In this document: positions 27,690-36,218 of the stretch, in pieces
How positions within the stretch are numbered: the stretch's first letter is position 1
Layout of the letters: every line of letters starts with the position of its first letter
Origin: Candidatus Binatia bacterium
GTDB taxonomy: Bacteria; Desulfobacterota; Binatia; UBA12015
Assembly (NCBI GenBank): GCA_029243485.1
Contig: JAQWRY010000071.1
Span: 1-64,000 of the forward strand
Direction: 5' to 3'
DNA: 64,000 nt
Notes under the pieces: generated by a model
What the model saw: only the letters and a program-made list of their open reading frames with translations
Databases searched by the model: none
What the model was told of the DNA's origin: nothing
Program-made: the position numbers and the translations under genes

Positions 27690-28090
27690 CTTGCTCCCGC
27701 GGCGTCCTCTGTGGCAGCGGGGTTCCCCGAGCTCGGGATTGGGCTGCTCGGAGTCTCCTTCGCCTTCGGACTAACCGTCCTCACCATGGCCTGCTTGATC
27801 GAGCACATTTCGGGCTGCCACCTGAACCCCGCCGTCTCGATGGGGCTGTGGGGGGCGGCAGTTTCGAGGCGGGCGCGCTCGCGCCGTACATCGTTGCGCG
27901 GGTCGTCGGTGCGACGTCGGACGCCGGCCGGCTTCGCGATCGGTCTCGGCCTGGCCCTGATTTCCTGATCGGCATTCCCGTGACGAATCTCTGGGTGAAC
28001 CCCGCGTGCAGCACCGGGCCCGCCCTCTTCGTCTGCGGCTGGGCGATCGCGCAGCTCTGGCTCTTCTGGGTCGCCGCCGACGGTGCCCGG
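27690..28090 (+). pseudogene. Aquaporin Z relic
   Basis: Three frames together give a damaged Aqp[21 protein letters not shown] and [17 protein letters not shown] (first NPA) in one frame, [18 protein letters not shown] in a second after about 27850, and [39 protein letters not shown] (second NPA) from about 27965. The N-terminal helix, the middle helices and the last part are missing or unreadable. At least one frame shift and one internal deletion make it non-functional. It runs head-on into the quinoprotein relic. Confidence 0.8.
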
Positions 28091-28149
28091 GGACGTCACG
28101 TTGTATTCCCACTGGTCGAACACAGGTGCGAGTCCGTCGAGAAGGTTCA

Positions 28150-28418
28150 CGGTCCCGGTCGAGTTTGGGGTCGAAGGTCCAGAGCTCGCGACCCGTTTCG
28201 GGCTCGAGAGCGATCACCCGGTTCCTAGGGGTCGTGAAGATCAGCCGGCCGCCTGTGACGACCGGCGTCGACTCGAACGCGCTGTCCCCGTTGATCTCGA
28301 GGGGAAAGCCCCCTTCGAAGAAGTCGCCGCGGTTGTCAGTCCAAGCTACCTTGATGCTGTCGACGTTCTCTTTACTGATGTCGATGAGCGGCGATCCGAA
28401 GCGCTCTTTTCGAGGCTC
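28150..28418 (-). pseudogene. Relic of a PQQ-dependent (quinoprotein) dehydrogenase
   Basis: On the minus strand the open frame reads ISKENVDSIKVAWTDNRGDF, then [19 protein letters not shown] and [20 protein letters not shown]. These are the first beta-propeller blades of PQQ alcohol/glucose dehydrogenases, where VxALDxxTGxxxWxFDP is typical. The frame is stopped by TGA at 28419-28421 on the N-terminal side, and the reading is lost after LDRD. Only about 85 of the usual 550-800 residues remain. No PQQ synthesis gene is near. Confidence 0.7.
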
Positions 28419-28516
28419 TCATGCGCGGGTGCTTTCATCGGCATCGAAGTTGCGCTTGCACTTCGCTCTAGAAGCCACACATTGGGGCAGGACGAGACGT
28501 CCCCGAGGAGAGCACC

Positions 28517-28918
28517 ATGCAAGAGCATACGCATCTAAAATCAATTGGCTACATCCTCTGGATCTTCGGATTCACGGGCGCGCACCGCTTCTACTTCGGG
28601 AAGCCGATCTCGGGAACGATCTGGTTCCTCACCTTGGGCTTGCTTGGAATCGGTTGGCTCATCGATCTGTTTCTCATCCCGGGCATGCAGGCGGAGGCGG
28701 ATCTCCGGTTCGAAGAGGGCCCCTACGATTACAACATCGCGTGGATCTGCATGACGTTCCTCGGCCTCTTCGGTGTCCACCGAATGTACATCGGAAAGTG
28801 GATCACCGGCTTCCTCTACCTCTTCACCGGCGGCTTCTTCCTGATCGGCCTCCTCTACGACTACTGGACCCTCAACGACCAGATCGCCGCAGAAAATGCC
28901 CAATACGTAGAGGCCTGA
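28517..28918 (+). CDS. Protein with two TM2 domains
   Basis: A 133-residue membrane protein with two tandem TM2 modules. The first has GFTGAHRFYFGKPISGTIW, the second GLFGVHRMYIGKWITGFLY; each is followed by a helix ending in D (IGWLIDLF, IGLLYDYW). TM2 domains usually occur once, fused or alone, and their biochemical role is poorly known. Ribosome site GAGGAG precedes ATG 28517. The stop is seven bases before a palindromic repeat pair, opposite the convergent RidA gene. Confidence 0.85.
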   Translation: MQEHTHLKSIGYILWIFGFTGAHRFYFGKPISGTIWFLTLGLLGIGWLIDLFLIPGMQAEADLRFEEGPYDYNIAWICMTFLGLFGVHRMYIGKWITGFLYLFTGGFFLIGLLYDYWTLNDQIAAENAQYVEA

Positions 28919-28924
28919 CCGGAG

Positions 28925-28985
28925 AGGGACGTTGGTTAGTCGAGCCGAAAAAGTTTAGGCTAAACGTCGGCTAATCAACGTCCCT
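28925..28985. repeat. Palindromic pair of the intergenic repeat between convergent genes
   Basis: The left arm starts GGGACGTTGGTTAGTC and ends near TTTAG at 28958; the right arm, on the minus strand, reads AGGGACGTTGATTAGCC with GTTTAGC. The arms meet almost directly (TTTAG/GCTAAA), so a single long hairpin of about 60 bases can form. The right edge provides the TAG of the RidA gene. It may act as a bidirectional terminator. Confidence 0.85.
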
Positions 28986-29379
28986 ACCCGACGATCGCGT
29001 CGGCTTCGATTTCGACTAGGAGGTCGGGGGAGATGAGGCGCTTCACTTCGACCATCGTGGTGGCTGGGCGGATGTCGGCGAAGACTTCGCCGTGGACGCG
29101 GCCGATTGCTTCCCATTGGTCGATGTCGACGACGTAGATTCGCGTGCGTACGACGTCGCTGAGCTTTGCGCCGGCCCGTGCGAGGGCGCTCTCAATGTTG
29201 CGGAGGATCTGCCGGGTCTGGGCGGCGGGGTCGCCGACCCCCACGACCGAGCCGTCGTCCCCGGTCGCGGTGGTGCCCGACACCATCACGCGGTCTCCCA
29301 ACCGGACGGCCCTGGAGTAGCCGACGATCGACTCCCAAGTTGTGCCGGTGGACACATTGTTCCTCGTCTCGGCGCTCAT
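28984..29379 (-). CDS. RidA (YjgF/YER057c/UK114) family protein
   Basis: A 131-residue RidA-family protein, which typically hydrolyses reactive enamine/imine intermediates in the cytoplasm. Segments seen: [79 protein letters not shown]. The Arg in TRIYV is the conserved carboxylate-binding residue, and VEIEA is the usual ending. I start at ATG 29379 because residues further upstream are Pro/Arg-rich and unlike the family. Its stop codon coincides with the edge of the repeat pair. Confidence 0.9.
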   Translation of the reverse strand: MSAETRNNVSTGTTWESIVGYSRAVRLGDRVMVSGTTATGDDGSVVGVGDPAAQTRQILRNIESALARAGAKLSDVVRTRIYVVDIDQWEAIGRVHGEVFADIRPATTMVEVKRLISPDLLVEIEADAIVG

Positions 29380-29576
29380 CGCAGCCCCTGATTTCAACCA
29401 TTCCAGCCGCAGTCGCTTTACTGCAGTATGGATGATGCAGCCGCAGTCAGGCGGTTGCGTTCTGGGCCGCTCGCGGCCCGGTTTGGACGGTTTTCCAGGC
29501 TTTTGGTGGTGGCACGGGGGTTGCGGAGACATATCCCCAGACCCGCTCCACGACAACGGCGGGAGGGAAGGGACAG

Positions 29577-30920
29577 ATGGCGGCCATATTCGGCTTCATC
29601 CTCGCACTCATGCTTTTCAAACACTTCAATCGCCAAACCCGATACTACCGGCGGCGGTACGAACTCGACGACGACGAGGCACTCCGCAGTGGGAGCCTGC
29701 GTCGGCAGCGTCGCAGCTCGTTCCCGGGCACACGGGGCGGTTCATCCTCGACGCCGAGCTCGAGTCCGACCGGCGATTCGCGCGAGGCGAGCTGGCACGA
29801 GGAGTGGGAGCGTCATTGGGCGGAGAAGTTCCGTCGTCAGGAAGAACGCCGCGAGCGCTACGTCGCGCGCCATTCCAAGCGCGAGCAGAAGCGCTCGAAG
29901 AAGCGACAGAAGCAGGCGGCGAAAGCCGGCGTCGGGGAGATGCCCGCCGACGAGTTCGAAGAGGGCATCGGCGAACTCTCTGAGCAGGCGATCCTGAAGC
30001 GCGCGAAGCAGCGCGCCAACGCCGAACTCGGCTTCTACAGTCACCTCACGAGCTACCTGAGTGTCATCGCGATGCTCGCGCTCATCAACATCTTCACCAC
30101 TCGCTACCCGTGGTTCATGTGGCCGGCCCTCGGCTGGGGCATCGGCATATTCTCACACTACATGTCGGTCTTCGGGTCGCGTTCGCTGAAGGATCGCTAC
30201 TTCTACCCAGCTGTCGAACGCGAAGTCCGTCGCGAGACGATGGAGGCGCGTACCGACAAGCAGGCGAGTATCGATGAGCTCTCCGCCTCTATCGCGCACG
30301 AGATCCGCAACCCGATCGCCGCGGCGAAGAGCCTGGTGCAACAGATGGGCGAAGATCCTCGCTCGATCGAGAACGTAGAATACGCGGGCGTGGCCCTCGA
30401 CGAACTCGACCGCGTCGAGCGCAGTATCTCTCACCTTCTGAAGTACGCGAAGGAAGAGGACATCGAGTTCGCCCAGGTCAATCTCGCCGGAGTGATCGAT
30501 TCGTCGCTCTCCGAAATGCGCGCGAAGCTTGACGCCGCCAACGTGGCCGTTGCCCGCAACTACATCGGTGGCCCGACGCTGATCGCCGACGGCGAGAAGC
30601 TCCGGCAGGTCTTCACAAACATCCTAGACAACGCGATCGACGCCTTCCCCGACGAGAAGGAAGAGAAGCGAATCGATCTCCACATCGAGAACGGCATCCC
30701 GAAACGCGTCCGCGTACGCTTGCGGGACAACGGAAACGGGATCCCTCCGGAGAAGATCGACCGGATCTTCAATCCGTTCTTCACAACGAAGGACGACGGG
30801 ACAGGTCTCGGCATGGCGATCTCGAAGAAGATCGTCGAAGCCCACGAAGGAAAAATCGATGTCGTCAGCGAAGAGAGCCGTGGCACGGAGTTCGTGGTCA
30901 CGCTCCCGCTGCCGGAGTAG
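29577..30920 (+). CDS. Sensor histidine kinase with a 2TM module
   Basis: A 447-residue kinase. A short N-terminal helix ([11 protein letters not shown]) is followed by a Ser/Arg/Lys-rich, strongly charged region (~20-130). A 2TM domain (~140-200; [21 protein letters not shown], then [15 protein letters not shown]) comes next. HisKA follows with His241 in [15 protein letters not shown], then HATPase boxes [20 protein letters not shown] and [12 protein letters not shown]. The input is probably a membrane or envelope state, as there is no periplasmic domain. The ribosome site GGGAGGGAAGGGA is strong. The stop is nine bases before the NtrC-type regulator, its evident partner. Confidence 0.92.
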   Translation: MAAIFGFILALMLFKHFNRQTRYYRRRYELDDDEALRSGSLRRQRRSSFPGTRGGSSSTPSSSPTGDSREASWHEEWERHWAEKFRRQEERRERYVARHSKREQKRSKKRQKQAAKAGVGEMPADEFEEGIGELSEQAILKRAKQRANAELGFYSHLTSYLSVIAMLALINIFTTRYPWFMWPALGWGIGIFSHYMSVFGSRSLKDRYFYPAVEREVRRETMEARTDKQASIDELSASIAHEIRNPIAAAKSLVQQMGEDPRSIENVEYAGVALDELDRVERSISHLLKYAKEEDIEFAQVNLAGVIDSSLSEMRAKLDAANVAVARNYIGGPTLIADGEKLRQVFTNILDNAIDAFPDEKEEKRIDLHIENGIPKRVRVRLRDNGNGIPPEKIDRIFNPFFTTKDDGTGLGMAISKKIVEAHEGKIDVVSEESRGTEFVVTLPLPE

Positions 30921-30929
30921 GGGCGAATC

Positions 30930-32345
30930 ATGGTTGGACGAATCCTAGTCGTCGACGACGAGAAAGCTCTGGTCCTCGCGCTGAAGGGCCTCCTTTCGAA
31001 GGAAGGCTACCAGGTCGACGTGGCCTACAGCGGCGAAGAGGCCATCGAGAAAATCGAGCCCGGCGCCTTCCACCTCATCATTACGGACCTGAGCCTCGGC
31101 GGATTGAGCGGCATGGACGTGCTCGCCCACGCCCGGGGAGTCGATGTGGCCGTCTCGGTGATCATGATCACGGCCTACGGTTCCGAGAAGATCGCGGTCG
31201 ACGCGATGAAGCTCGGTGCGTGCGACTACATCCCGAAGCCGTTCGACAACGACGAGGTTCGGGTGATGGTCCGCAAGGTGATGGAAACCGCCTTGCTGCG
31301 CAGCGACCACCAGCGACTTCTCCAGCAAGTCCAAGAGGCCTACGGCTTCGAACAAATCGTCGGGAAGAGCCCGGCGATGCAGAACATCTTTTCGATGATC
31401 GAAAAGGTCGCTGACACCGACATCACGGTTCTGGTTCGCGGGCCGAGCGGTACCGGCAAGGAACTGGTTGCGAACGCGGTCCACTACCGCTCCTCACGTC
31501 GCGCGCGAACCATGGTGAAGATGAACTGCGCGGCGCTCTCGCAGGAGTTGGTAGAGAGCGAGCTGTTCGGGCACGAGAAGGGCGCCTTCACCGGTGCCGT
31601 AGCCCGGCGCGAGGGGAAGTTCGAGGCTGCGAACGGCGGCACACTTTTCCTCGACGAGGTCGGTGACATGCCGCTCGAGACGCAGGCGAAACTTTTGCGC
31701 GCCATTCAGGAGCGGGAGTTCGAGCGCGTCGGCGGCAACCAGCCCATCAAGGTCGACGTGCGGTTGATCGCCGCGACCAACCAGGATCTGGAGGCCGGCG
31801 TCCGAGCGGGCACGTTTCGCGAGGATCTCTACTACCGGCTGAAGGTCGTCGAAGTCGTCCTGCCGGCCCTGATCGAGCGGCGCGACGACATTCCGCTTCT
31901 GATCGATTGTTTCCTGAAGACCGCCGCCGAGCGTTTCAGGCGCGATCCCAAGCCGTTCACCGGTGAGGCGTTGGGCGCCGCGCTTGCGTACGAATGGCCG
32001 GGCAACGTGCGCGAGCTCAAGTCGGCGGTAGAACAGGCGCTGCTGTTGTCTTCCGGCGCGGAGATCACGGCGGGCGACCTCCTGGGCACCGGATCGAACG
32101 GGAACGGTCACGGGTCGGTGGAAACGGTGCCGGCCGACGGTCCTCCCTCCTTCCGCGAGGCGAAGGAACGCACCGTGCAGAATTTCGAGCGCCGCTTCCT
32201 CGAGGACGCTCTCCGCCGCAGTGGCGGCAACATCACCCGGGCCGCCGAAGCCGTCGGCATGTACCGGCAAAGCTTTCAACAAAAGATGCGCGAACTCGGG
32301 CTCACCGCCGCCGAGGCGATGAACGGCGCGCAGAAAGGGGTCTGA
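30930..32345 (+). CDS. NtrC-family response regulator
   Basis: A 471-residue sigma-54 activator. The receiver (~1-120) has the acidic pair VVDDE, phospho-acceptor Asp53 in [15 protein letters not shown] and the lysine in YIPKPFD. The AAA+ domain (~145-375) has Walker A GPSGTGKE, the sigma-54 loop GAFTGA, and Walker [11 protein letters not shown] Fis-type helix-turn-helix ends the protein ([27 protein letters not shown]). It lies between the histidine kinase and the PspA-like gene, with only two bases before the latter, so it may activate a sigma-54 promoter for envelope-stress genes. Confidence 0.94.
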   Translation: MVGRILVVDDEKALVLALKGLLSKEGYQVDVAYSGEEAIEKIEPGAFHLIITDLSLGGLSGMDVLAHARGVDVAVSVIMITAYGSEKIAVDAMKLGACDYIPKPFDNDEVRVMVRKVMETALLRSDHQRLLQQVQEAYGFEQIVGKSPAMQNIFSMIEKVADTDITVLVRGPSGTGKELVANAVHYRSSRRARTMVKMNCAALSQELVESELFGHEKGAFTGAVARREGKFEAANGGTLFLDEVGDMPLETQAKLLRAIQEREFERVGGNQPIKVDVRLIAATNQDLEAGVRAGTFREDLYYRLKVVEVVLPALIERRDDIPLLIDCFLKTAAERFRRDPKPFTGEALGAALAYEWPGNVRELKSAVEQALLLSSGAEITAGDLLGTGSNGNGHGSVETVPADGPPSFREAKERTVQNFERRFLEDALRRSGGNITRAAEAVGMYRQSFQQKMRELGLTAAEAMNGAQKGV

Positions 32346-32347
32346 CA

Positions 32348-33094
32348 ATGAAGTTCTTTTCCCGACTGACCAATCTGATTCAGGGCACTCTCACGAACTG
32401 GATGGGACGGCGCGAGCGGCGCAATCCGGGGGCGGTATACGAAGCCGCGATCCAAGCGCGGCTCGAACAGTATGGTTCGCTGAGAGAGTCCGCCGCCGGC
32501 GTTCTCTACATGCGCGGCAAGCTCTCGGGTGAGGTCGAGCTGAAGGCCAACGCGCTGCGCTCGTTGACTCGTCAGATCGATATCGCCGTCGAGAGAGACG
32601 AAGATGACGTCGCCGTCGTTTTGATCGCACAGCGTCGCGCGCTGAAAGTCGAGGTCGACCGTGTGACCGCCGAGCTGAAAGAACTGCACACCGAGGCGGA
32701 GGCGGCGAAGAAAAACCTGGTCGCCTTTCAGAGCGATGTGATCCGTCTGCGCGAAGAGAAGGTGCACGCCATGGCGCGGCTCGCGAATGCAAAGGCCCGT
32801 CTTCGGCTTCAGGAGACGATCAAAGGGCTCACGCCGGATGCGGACGTCCAGGCGTTGGAGGAGGTGCGGGCCCACATCGATCGTCTGTCCGCCGAGGTTC
32901 AGGTGAGTCGAGAAGTTGGCGACTCCGAGCTCTCGGAGCGAATCGAAAAAGTGCATGAGGCCGAAGCGGACGCGGCAGCCCGCGGCGAGCTCGAAGAGCT
33001 GAAGCGCGTGAAGAAGCGCTCACTGGTTCGAGTCGACATTCCCGAGCCGGCGAAGGCGGCGGTCCCGCCGTCGAATGGGGCGCCCGCGTCCTGA
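32348..33094 (+). CDS. PspA/IM30-like coiled-coil protein
   Basis: A 248-residue, almost wholly helical protein. The N-terminal amphipathic start MKFFSRLTNLIQG with NPGAVYEAAIQAR matches the ESCRT-III-like PspA/Vipp1 family, followed by long heptad-rich coils (ELKELHTEAEAAKKNLVAFQ) and an Ala/Pro tail. PspA proteins bind stressed inner membranes and restrain a sigma-54 activator. Here it is encoded directly behind a two-component NtrC protein rather than PspF, with a two-base gap, so it is likely both effector and feedback element. ATG 32348 follows AAAGGGG. Confidence 0.87.
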   Translation: MKFFSRLTNLIQGTLTNWMGRRERRNPGAVYEAAIQARLEQYGSLRESAAGVLYMRGKLSGEVELKANALRSLTRQIDIAVERDEDDVAVVLIAQRRALKVEVDRVTAELKELHTEAEAAKKNLVAFQSDVIRLREEKVHAMARLANAKARLRLQETIKGLTPDADVQALEEVRAHIDRLSAEVQVSREVGDSELSERIEKVHEAEADAAARGELEELKRVKKRSLVRVDIPEPAKAAVPPSNGAPAS

Positions 33095-33130
33095 TCCGAA
33101 GCCGAATCCGATCGATTCGACGTTGAACAG

Positions 33131-33163
33131 CCGGAGCTGCCTCTTCAACGGGGGCAGCCCCGG
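33131..33163. terminator. Stem-loop between convergent pspA-like and DUF4345 genes
   Basis: CCGGAGCTGCC pairs with GGCAGCCCCGG (one mismatch) around an 11-base loop. It overlaps the 3' end of the DUF4345 gene. The T tract is weak, so activity as a terminator is inferred from position. Confidence 0.4.
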
Positions 33164-33477
33164 TTGCGTTGTATCAGCGGCCCATCGACCGCCAGACTCA
33201 CGAAGCGCCCGATGGTGAGACCGCCCATGAAGGTGAGGCCCACCCAGAGCGCCGAGCGGCGGAACGCAGGTCGCACGGCACCAGCGAGAAGCAGCATGCC
33301 GATGCCGATGTGCATCCCACCATACGCCGCACGCATCTCGTTGTGTGCGCTCACGCCCTCGACCTGAAGACCGAGAGGCGTCAAGAGGGTCTGCGGATCG
33401 ACCAGCCCCGTGATCCCAGTGGCCAGGATTGCGAGACCGGAGAGCCCGAGGGTCACGATCTCGAGTGTGCGCCTCAT
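33145..33477 (-). CDS. DUF4345-family membrane protein
   Basis: A 110-residue protein with about four short membrane helices: TLEIVTLGLSGLAILATGIT, MHIGIGMLLLAGAV, ALWVGLTFMGGLTIGRFVSL. The segment HNEMRAAYGGMHIGIG followed by GGLTIGRFVSLAVDG is the DUF4345 signature. Function of the family is unknown. The start codon overlaps the ROK gene stop by ATGA (33474-33477), so it is translationally coupled to that kinase gene. Confidence 0.8.
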   Translation of the reverse strand: MRRTLEIVTLGLSGLAILATGITGLVDPQTLLTPLGLQVEGVSAHNEMRAAYGGMHIGIGMLLLAGAVRPAFRRSALWVGLTFMGGLTIGRFVSLAVDGPLIQRNRGCPR

Positions 33478-34373
33478 CCTCGCGGAGCTTCGTCCGCGAG
33501 GAGTGCGGCGCCGATGACGCCGGCCGAATCCCCAAGCGCGTTCTTCCGGATCGGGGTGCGAAGCTCGTCGTTGAAGATGCGTGCCGCGACTTGGTCTCGG
33601 CCGCGATCGTAGAGAGCATCGAGATTCGAGACGCCCCCGCCGAGAACGATCACGGAGGGATCGAGAATCGAGATGAGGTTCGCCATCGCGCGTCCGAAGA
33701 GTGCGAGGTACGCGTCCAGGGTCGCGCTTGCGGTTGCGTCGCCGGCGGATGCGAGTGCCACGATCTCGGGGGCCCGGACGGAATCGCCACCGGCCTCGCG
33801 GTACGAGTTCTCGAGTGCCGGTCCCGACAGCAGCTTCTCGACGCAGCCGCGCTGGCCGCAGTAACAATGCGGCCCGTTCGGATCGATCGAGTGGTGCCCC
33901 CACTCACCGGCGATGTGCTGCGGGCCCGCCCAGATGCGGCCATTCACGACGATCCCGCCACCCACGCCGGTCCCGAGGATCACGCCGAAGACGACGTCGG
34001 CGTCGCGGGCCGCCCCCAGGCGCGCCTCCGCGAGCGCGAAGCAATTCGCGTCGTTCTCGATGCGAAGAGGAAACCCGAGCCGGGCCTCGAGCTCGGTCTG
34101 AAGCGGCTGCCCATTCAGACAGAGAGTGTTCGAGTTCTTGAGCGTTCCGTCCTCTGCCGAAAGGGAGCCTGGCGTGCCGATCCCCACGCGGTCGGTTCCG
34201 CCGGCGCGCCCGCGCAGCTCCTCAATGAGCCGGACGATCCGCTCAACGATGTGCTCGTAGCCGCCGTCCTGCTCCGTCGGGATGCGTTCACGTTCGACGA
34301 CCTCCCCGTCTTGGGAAAGCACCGCTCCCTCGATCTTGGTGCCGCCGAGGTCGATGCCTATCGTCGCTTTCAT
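33474..34373 (-). CDS. ROK-family sugar kinase (fructokinase/glucokinase-like)
   Basis: A 299-residue kinase of the ROK family, phosphorylating a hexose with ATP. Seen: phosphate-binding IGIDLGGTKIEGAVL, RIENDANCFALAEA with the catalytic aspartate, GVILGTGVGGGIV, and the zinc site HCYCGQRGCVEKLLSG. The ordering HHSIDPNGPHCYC is similar to E. coli Mak (fructokinase). Start ATG at 34373; the longer frame would add unrelated residues. It overlaps the downstream DUF4345 gene by four bases. It may draw on sugars from outside the window; no transporter is adjacent. Confidence 0.9.
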   Translation of the reverse strand: MKATIGIDLGGTKIEGAVLSQDGEVVERERIPTEQDGGYEHIVERIVRLIEELRGRAGGTDRVGIGTPGSLSAEDGTLKNSNTLCLNGQPLQTELEARLGFPLRIENDANCFALAEARLGAARDADVVFGVILGTGVGGGIVVNGRIWAGPQHIAGEWGHHSIDPNGPHCYCGQRGCVEKLLSGPALENSYREAGGDSVRAPEIVALASAGDATASATLDAYLALFGRAMANLISILDPSVIVLGGGVSNLDALYDRGRDQVAARIFNDELRTPIRKNALGDSAGVIGAALLADEAPRG

Positions 34374-34467
34374 GGGTGATGCAGGGGGCCCCGCTAAGCT
34401 GGTTTGCCTTGCAGGTGCACCGGAGGCAAGCGTGGCACGCCCACCCGTGCGCACCACAGACGCGGCG

Positions 34468-35487
34468 TCATGCGTGTCGCAGAGACTTCGTGAGCAGGGA
34501 AGAGCGTCCGAGCCCAGCCAGCTCGCCCGGTTCCACGACGCGCCGTTCGGCGGCTTTCTTGGACGGTTTGCCGACCAGGCGACGGAGCTCGGCGGCGGAC
34601 ACGGTCCGACTCTCGACCGTGACTTCGAAGGATCGGTGGAGAATCGCGTGTTTGAAGTCGGCGCGGTCGGGCGGCGCTCGAAGGAGCCGCACCGGGGGCA
34701 ACCAGAGGTGGTCGAGGTGTTCGAAGGCGCCGCGTTCGAGGAGGAGTCGACCGTGCCTGTCCTTCAGTATGGTGACCGAAAGCCCCAAACGCTGCGTGGC
34801 CCGCCGCGGCTTCGGCGGCGGGTGCTTTTCGACCACGCGGCGGAGATGGGCTTCGCACATCGTTTGCAGAGGACACTGGCTGCAGCGCGGCGCCCGTGGG
34901 GAGCAGAGAGTTTCGCCGAGCTCCATGACGGCCTGGTTCCAGTCTCCGGCTCGTTCGCGCGCGAGGAGTCGGTCGGCCAGAGTCGTGTGTGGCTCGCCCC
35001 GTCCGTCGGGTCGTTTCAGACACTCCAGTCGGGAGAGGACGCGGATCACGTTCCCGTCGACCGCGGCGTGTGGTGCGCCGTACGCGATCGATAGAACGGC
35101 GGCGGCCGTGTACGCGCCGACGCCGGGGAGGCTCATCGCTTCGTCCCACGTTTTCGGAAACTGCTTCTCGCCACTCTCGTTCAGCCGCTGGGCGGCGCGG
35201 TGAAGCGACCGCGCCCGGGAGTAGTAACCGAGCCCTGACCACAGAGAGAGGACTTCTTCTTCGGTCGCTCGCGCAAGGGCGGCCATGGTCGGGAACGCCT
35301 CGAGGAACCGTTTGTAGGCGGGTTCGACGACGGCGATCCGCGTCTGCTGGAGCATGACCTCGGCGACCCAGATGCGGTAGGGGTTCGGTCGCCGTCGCCA
35401 GAGAAGCGGGCGCGCATGCTCGTCGTACCAGGCCAGGAGGGACGTGCGGCGCGCTTCGTCCCGCTTGGCGTCGGTGCTCTTCGTCAC
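34468..35487 (-). CDS. mutY: A/G-specific adenine glycosylase
   Basis: A 339-residue DNA glycosylase removing adenine opposite 8-oxoguanine. Seen: catalytic Glu in WVAEVMLQQTR, helix-hairpin-helix LPGVGAYTAAAV, the Asp in AVDGNVIRVLSR, and a 4Fe-4S loop C-x6-C-x2-C-x5-C (CSPRAPRCSQCPLQTMC). The C-terminal third is the NUDIX-like domain that reads 8-oxoG. GTG at 35487 is chosen: it overlaps the pgeF stop by GTGA, the coupling used elsewhere in the window, and residues before it are not MutY-like. Confidence 0.93.
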   Translation of the reverse strand: MTKSTDAKRDEARRTSLLAWYDEHARPLLWRRRPNPYRIWVAEVMLQQTRIAVVEPAYKRFLEAFPTMAALARATEEEVLSLWSGLGYYSRARSLHRAAQRLNESGEKQFPKTWDEAMSLPGVGAYTAAAVLSIAYGAPHAAVDGNVIRVLSRLECLKRPDGRGEPHTTLADRLLARERAGDWNQAVMELGETLCSPRAPRCSQCPLQTMCEAHLRRVVEKHPPPKPRRATQRLGLSVTILKDRHGRLLLERGAFEHLDHLWLPPVRLLRAPPDRADFKHAILHRSFEVTVESRTVSAAELRRLVGKPSKKAAERRVVEPGELAGLGRSSLLTKSLRHA

Positions 35488-36158
35488 GATGCTGCGCGCA
35501 GTCCGATCCAGCTGAGTTGTCGCCCAGCGTCGGCGCCCTGCACCCGGTACGAAGCGAGATCGGCCCCGCCGCAGCTGGTGCAGGGACCGACGTGTTGGAT
35601 CGAGTCGGGCGTGAGGCCGGTGCGTCGCAGGAGAATCTCGTTGACGGTGCGTAGATCCAGCCGGCCCTTGCCGGTGCGCCCGATCGTCCACGCAGTCCAC
35701 ATCTCGGTGCCGTACTGATCGACGAACTGCTCAGCGATCGCGCGATCGACCTCGTAGCAGCAGCCGCCGATCGAAGGGCCGAGAGCCGCCTGCATCTCGG
35801 CGACGTCGACGCCAAACCGGGTGACGAACTCGGCGACGGCACGGGGCACGATCCCGGCGAGGCTTCCCCGCCAGCCGGCGTGCACCGCTGCGACGACCCG
35901 AGCCTTCGGGGCGGCGAGCAGTACCGGAACGCAGTCGGCGGTGGCGATGGCCACTGCGACGCCGGGCGATCTCGTGAGGAGTCCGTCCGCATCCCCGGCG
36001 GGGGAGGCCGTCTGGGCGTCGGCGACGATGAGTTCGGCGCCGTGGACTTGCCTCACTCGAACGAGGTGGAGATCTTGCGCGACCGCGGTCTCCTGCGGCG
36101 CGAACCCGTGCTCTAGCCCCTCGAAGTTCCACCCCGCAGCGGTGAATGCGCCCGACAT
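35484..36158 (-). CDS. pgeF: Purine nucleoside phosphorylase / laccase-domain protein (PgeF family)
   Basis: A 224-residue member of the YfiH/PgeF family, linked to peptidoglycan editing and to purine nucleoside cleavage. Copper/zinc-site residues are seen in RQVHGAELI, TADCVPVLLA and AAVHAGWRGSLAG, and the family segment GPSIGGCCYEVD follows. The start ATG at 36158 has AGGGACG upstream. The gene is first of a leftward coupled series (pgeF-mutY) and is divergent from the HEAT protein gene with about 60 bases between. Confidence 0.9.
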   Translation of the reverse strand: MSGAFTAAGWNFEGLEHGFAPQETAVAQDLHLVRVRQVHGAELIVADAQTASPAGDADGLLTRSPGVAVAIATADCVPVLLAAPKARVVAAVHAGWRGSLAGIVPRAVAEFVTRFGVDVAEMQAALGPSIGGCCYEVDRAIAEQFVDQYGTEMWTAWTIGRTGKGRLDLRTVNEILLRRTGLTPDSIQHVGPCTSCGGADLASYRVQGADAGRQLSWIGLRAAS

Positions 36159-36218
36159 TTCGTCCCTATAGCAGAGCAGGCGTGGTCTCAGCGGCGTCGG
36201 CGTTGTAGACCGGATCGG

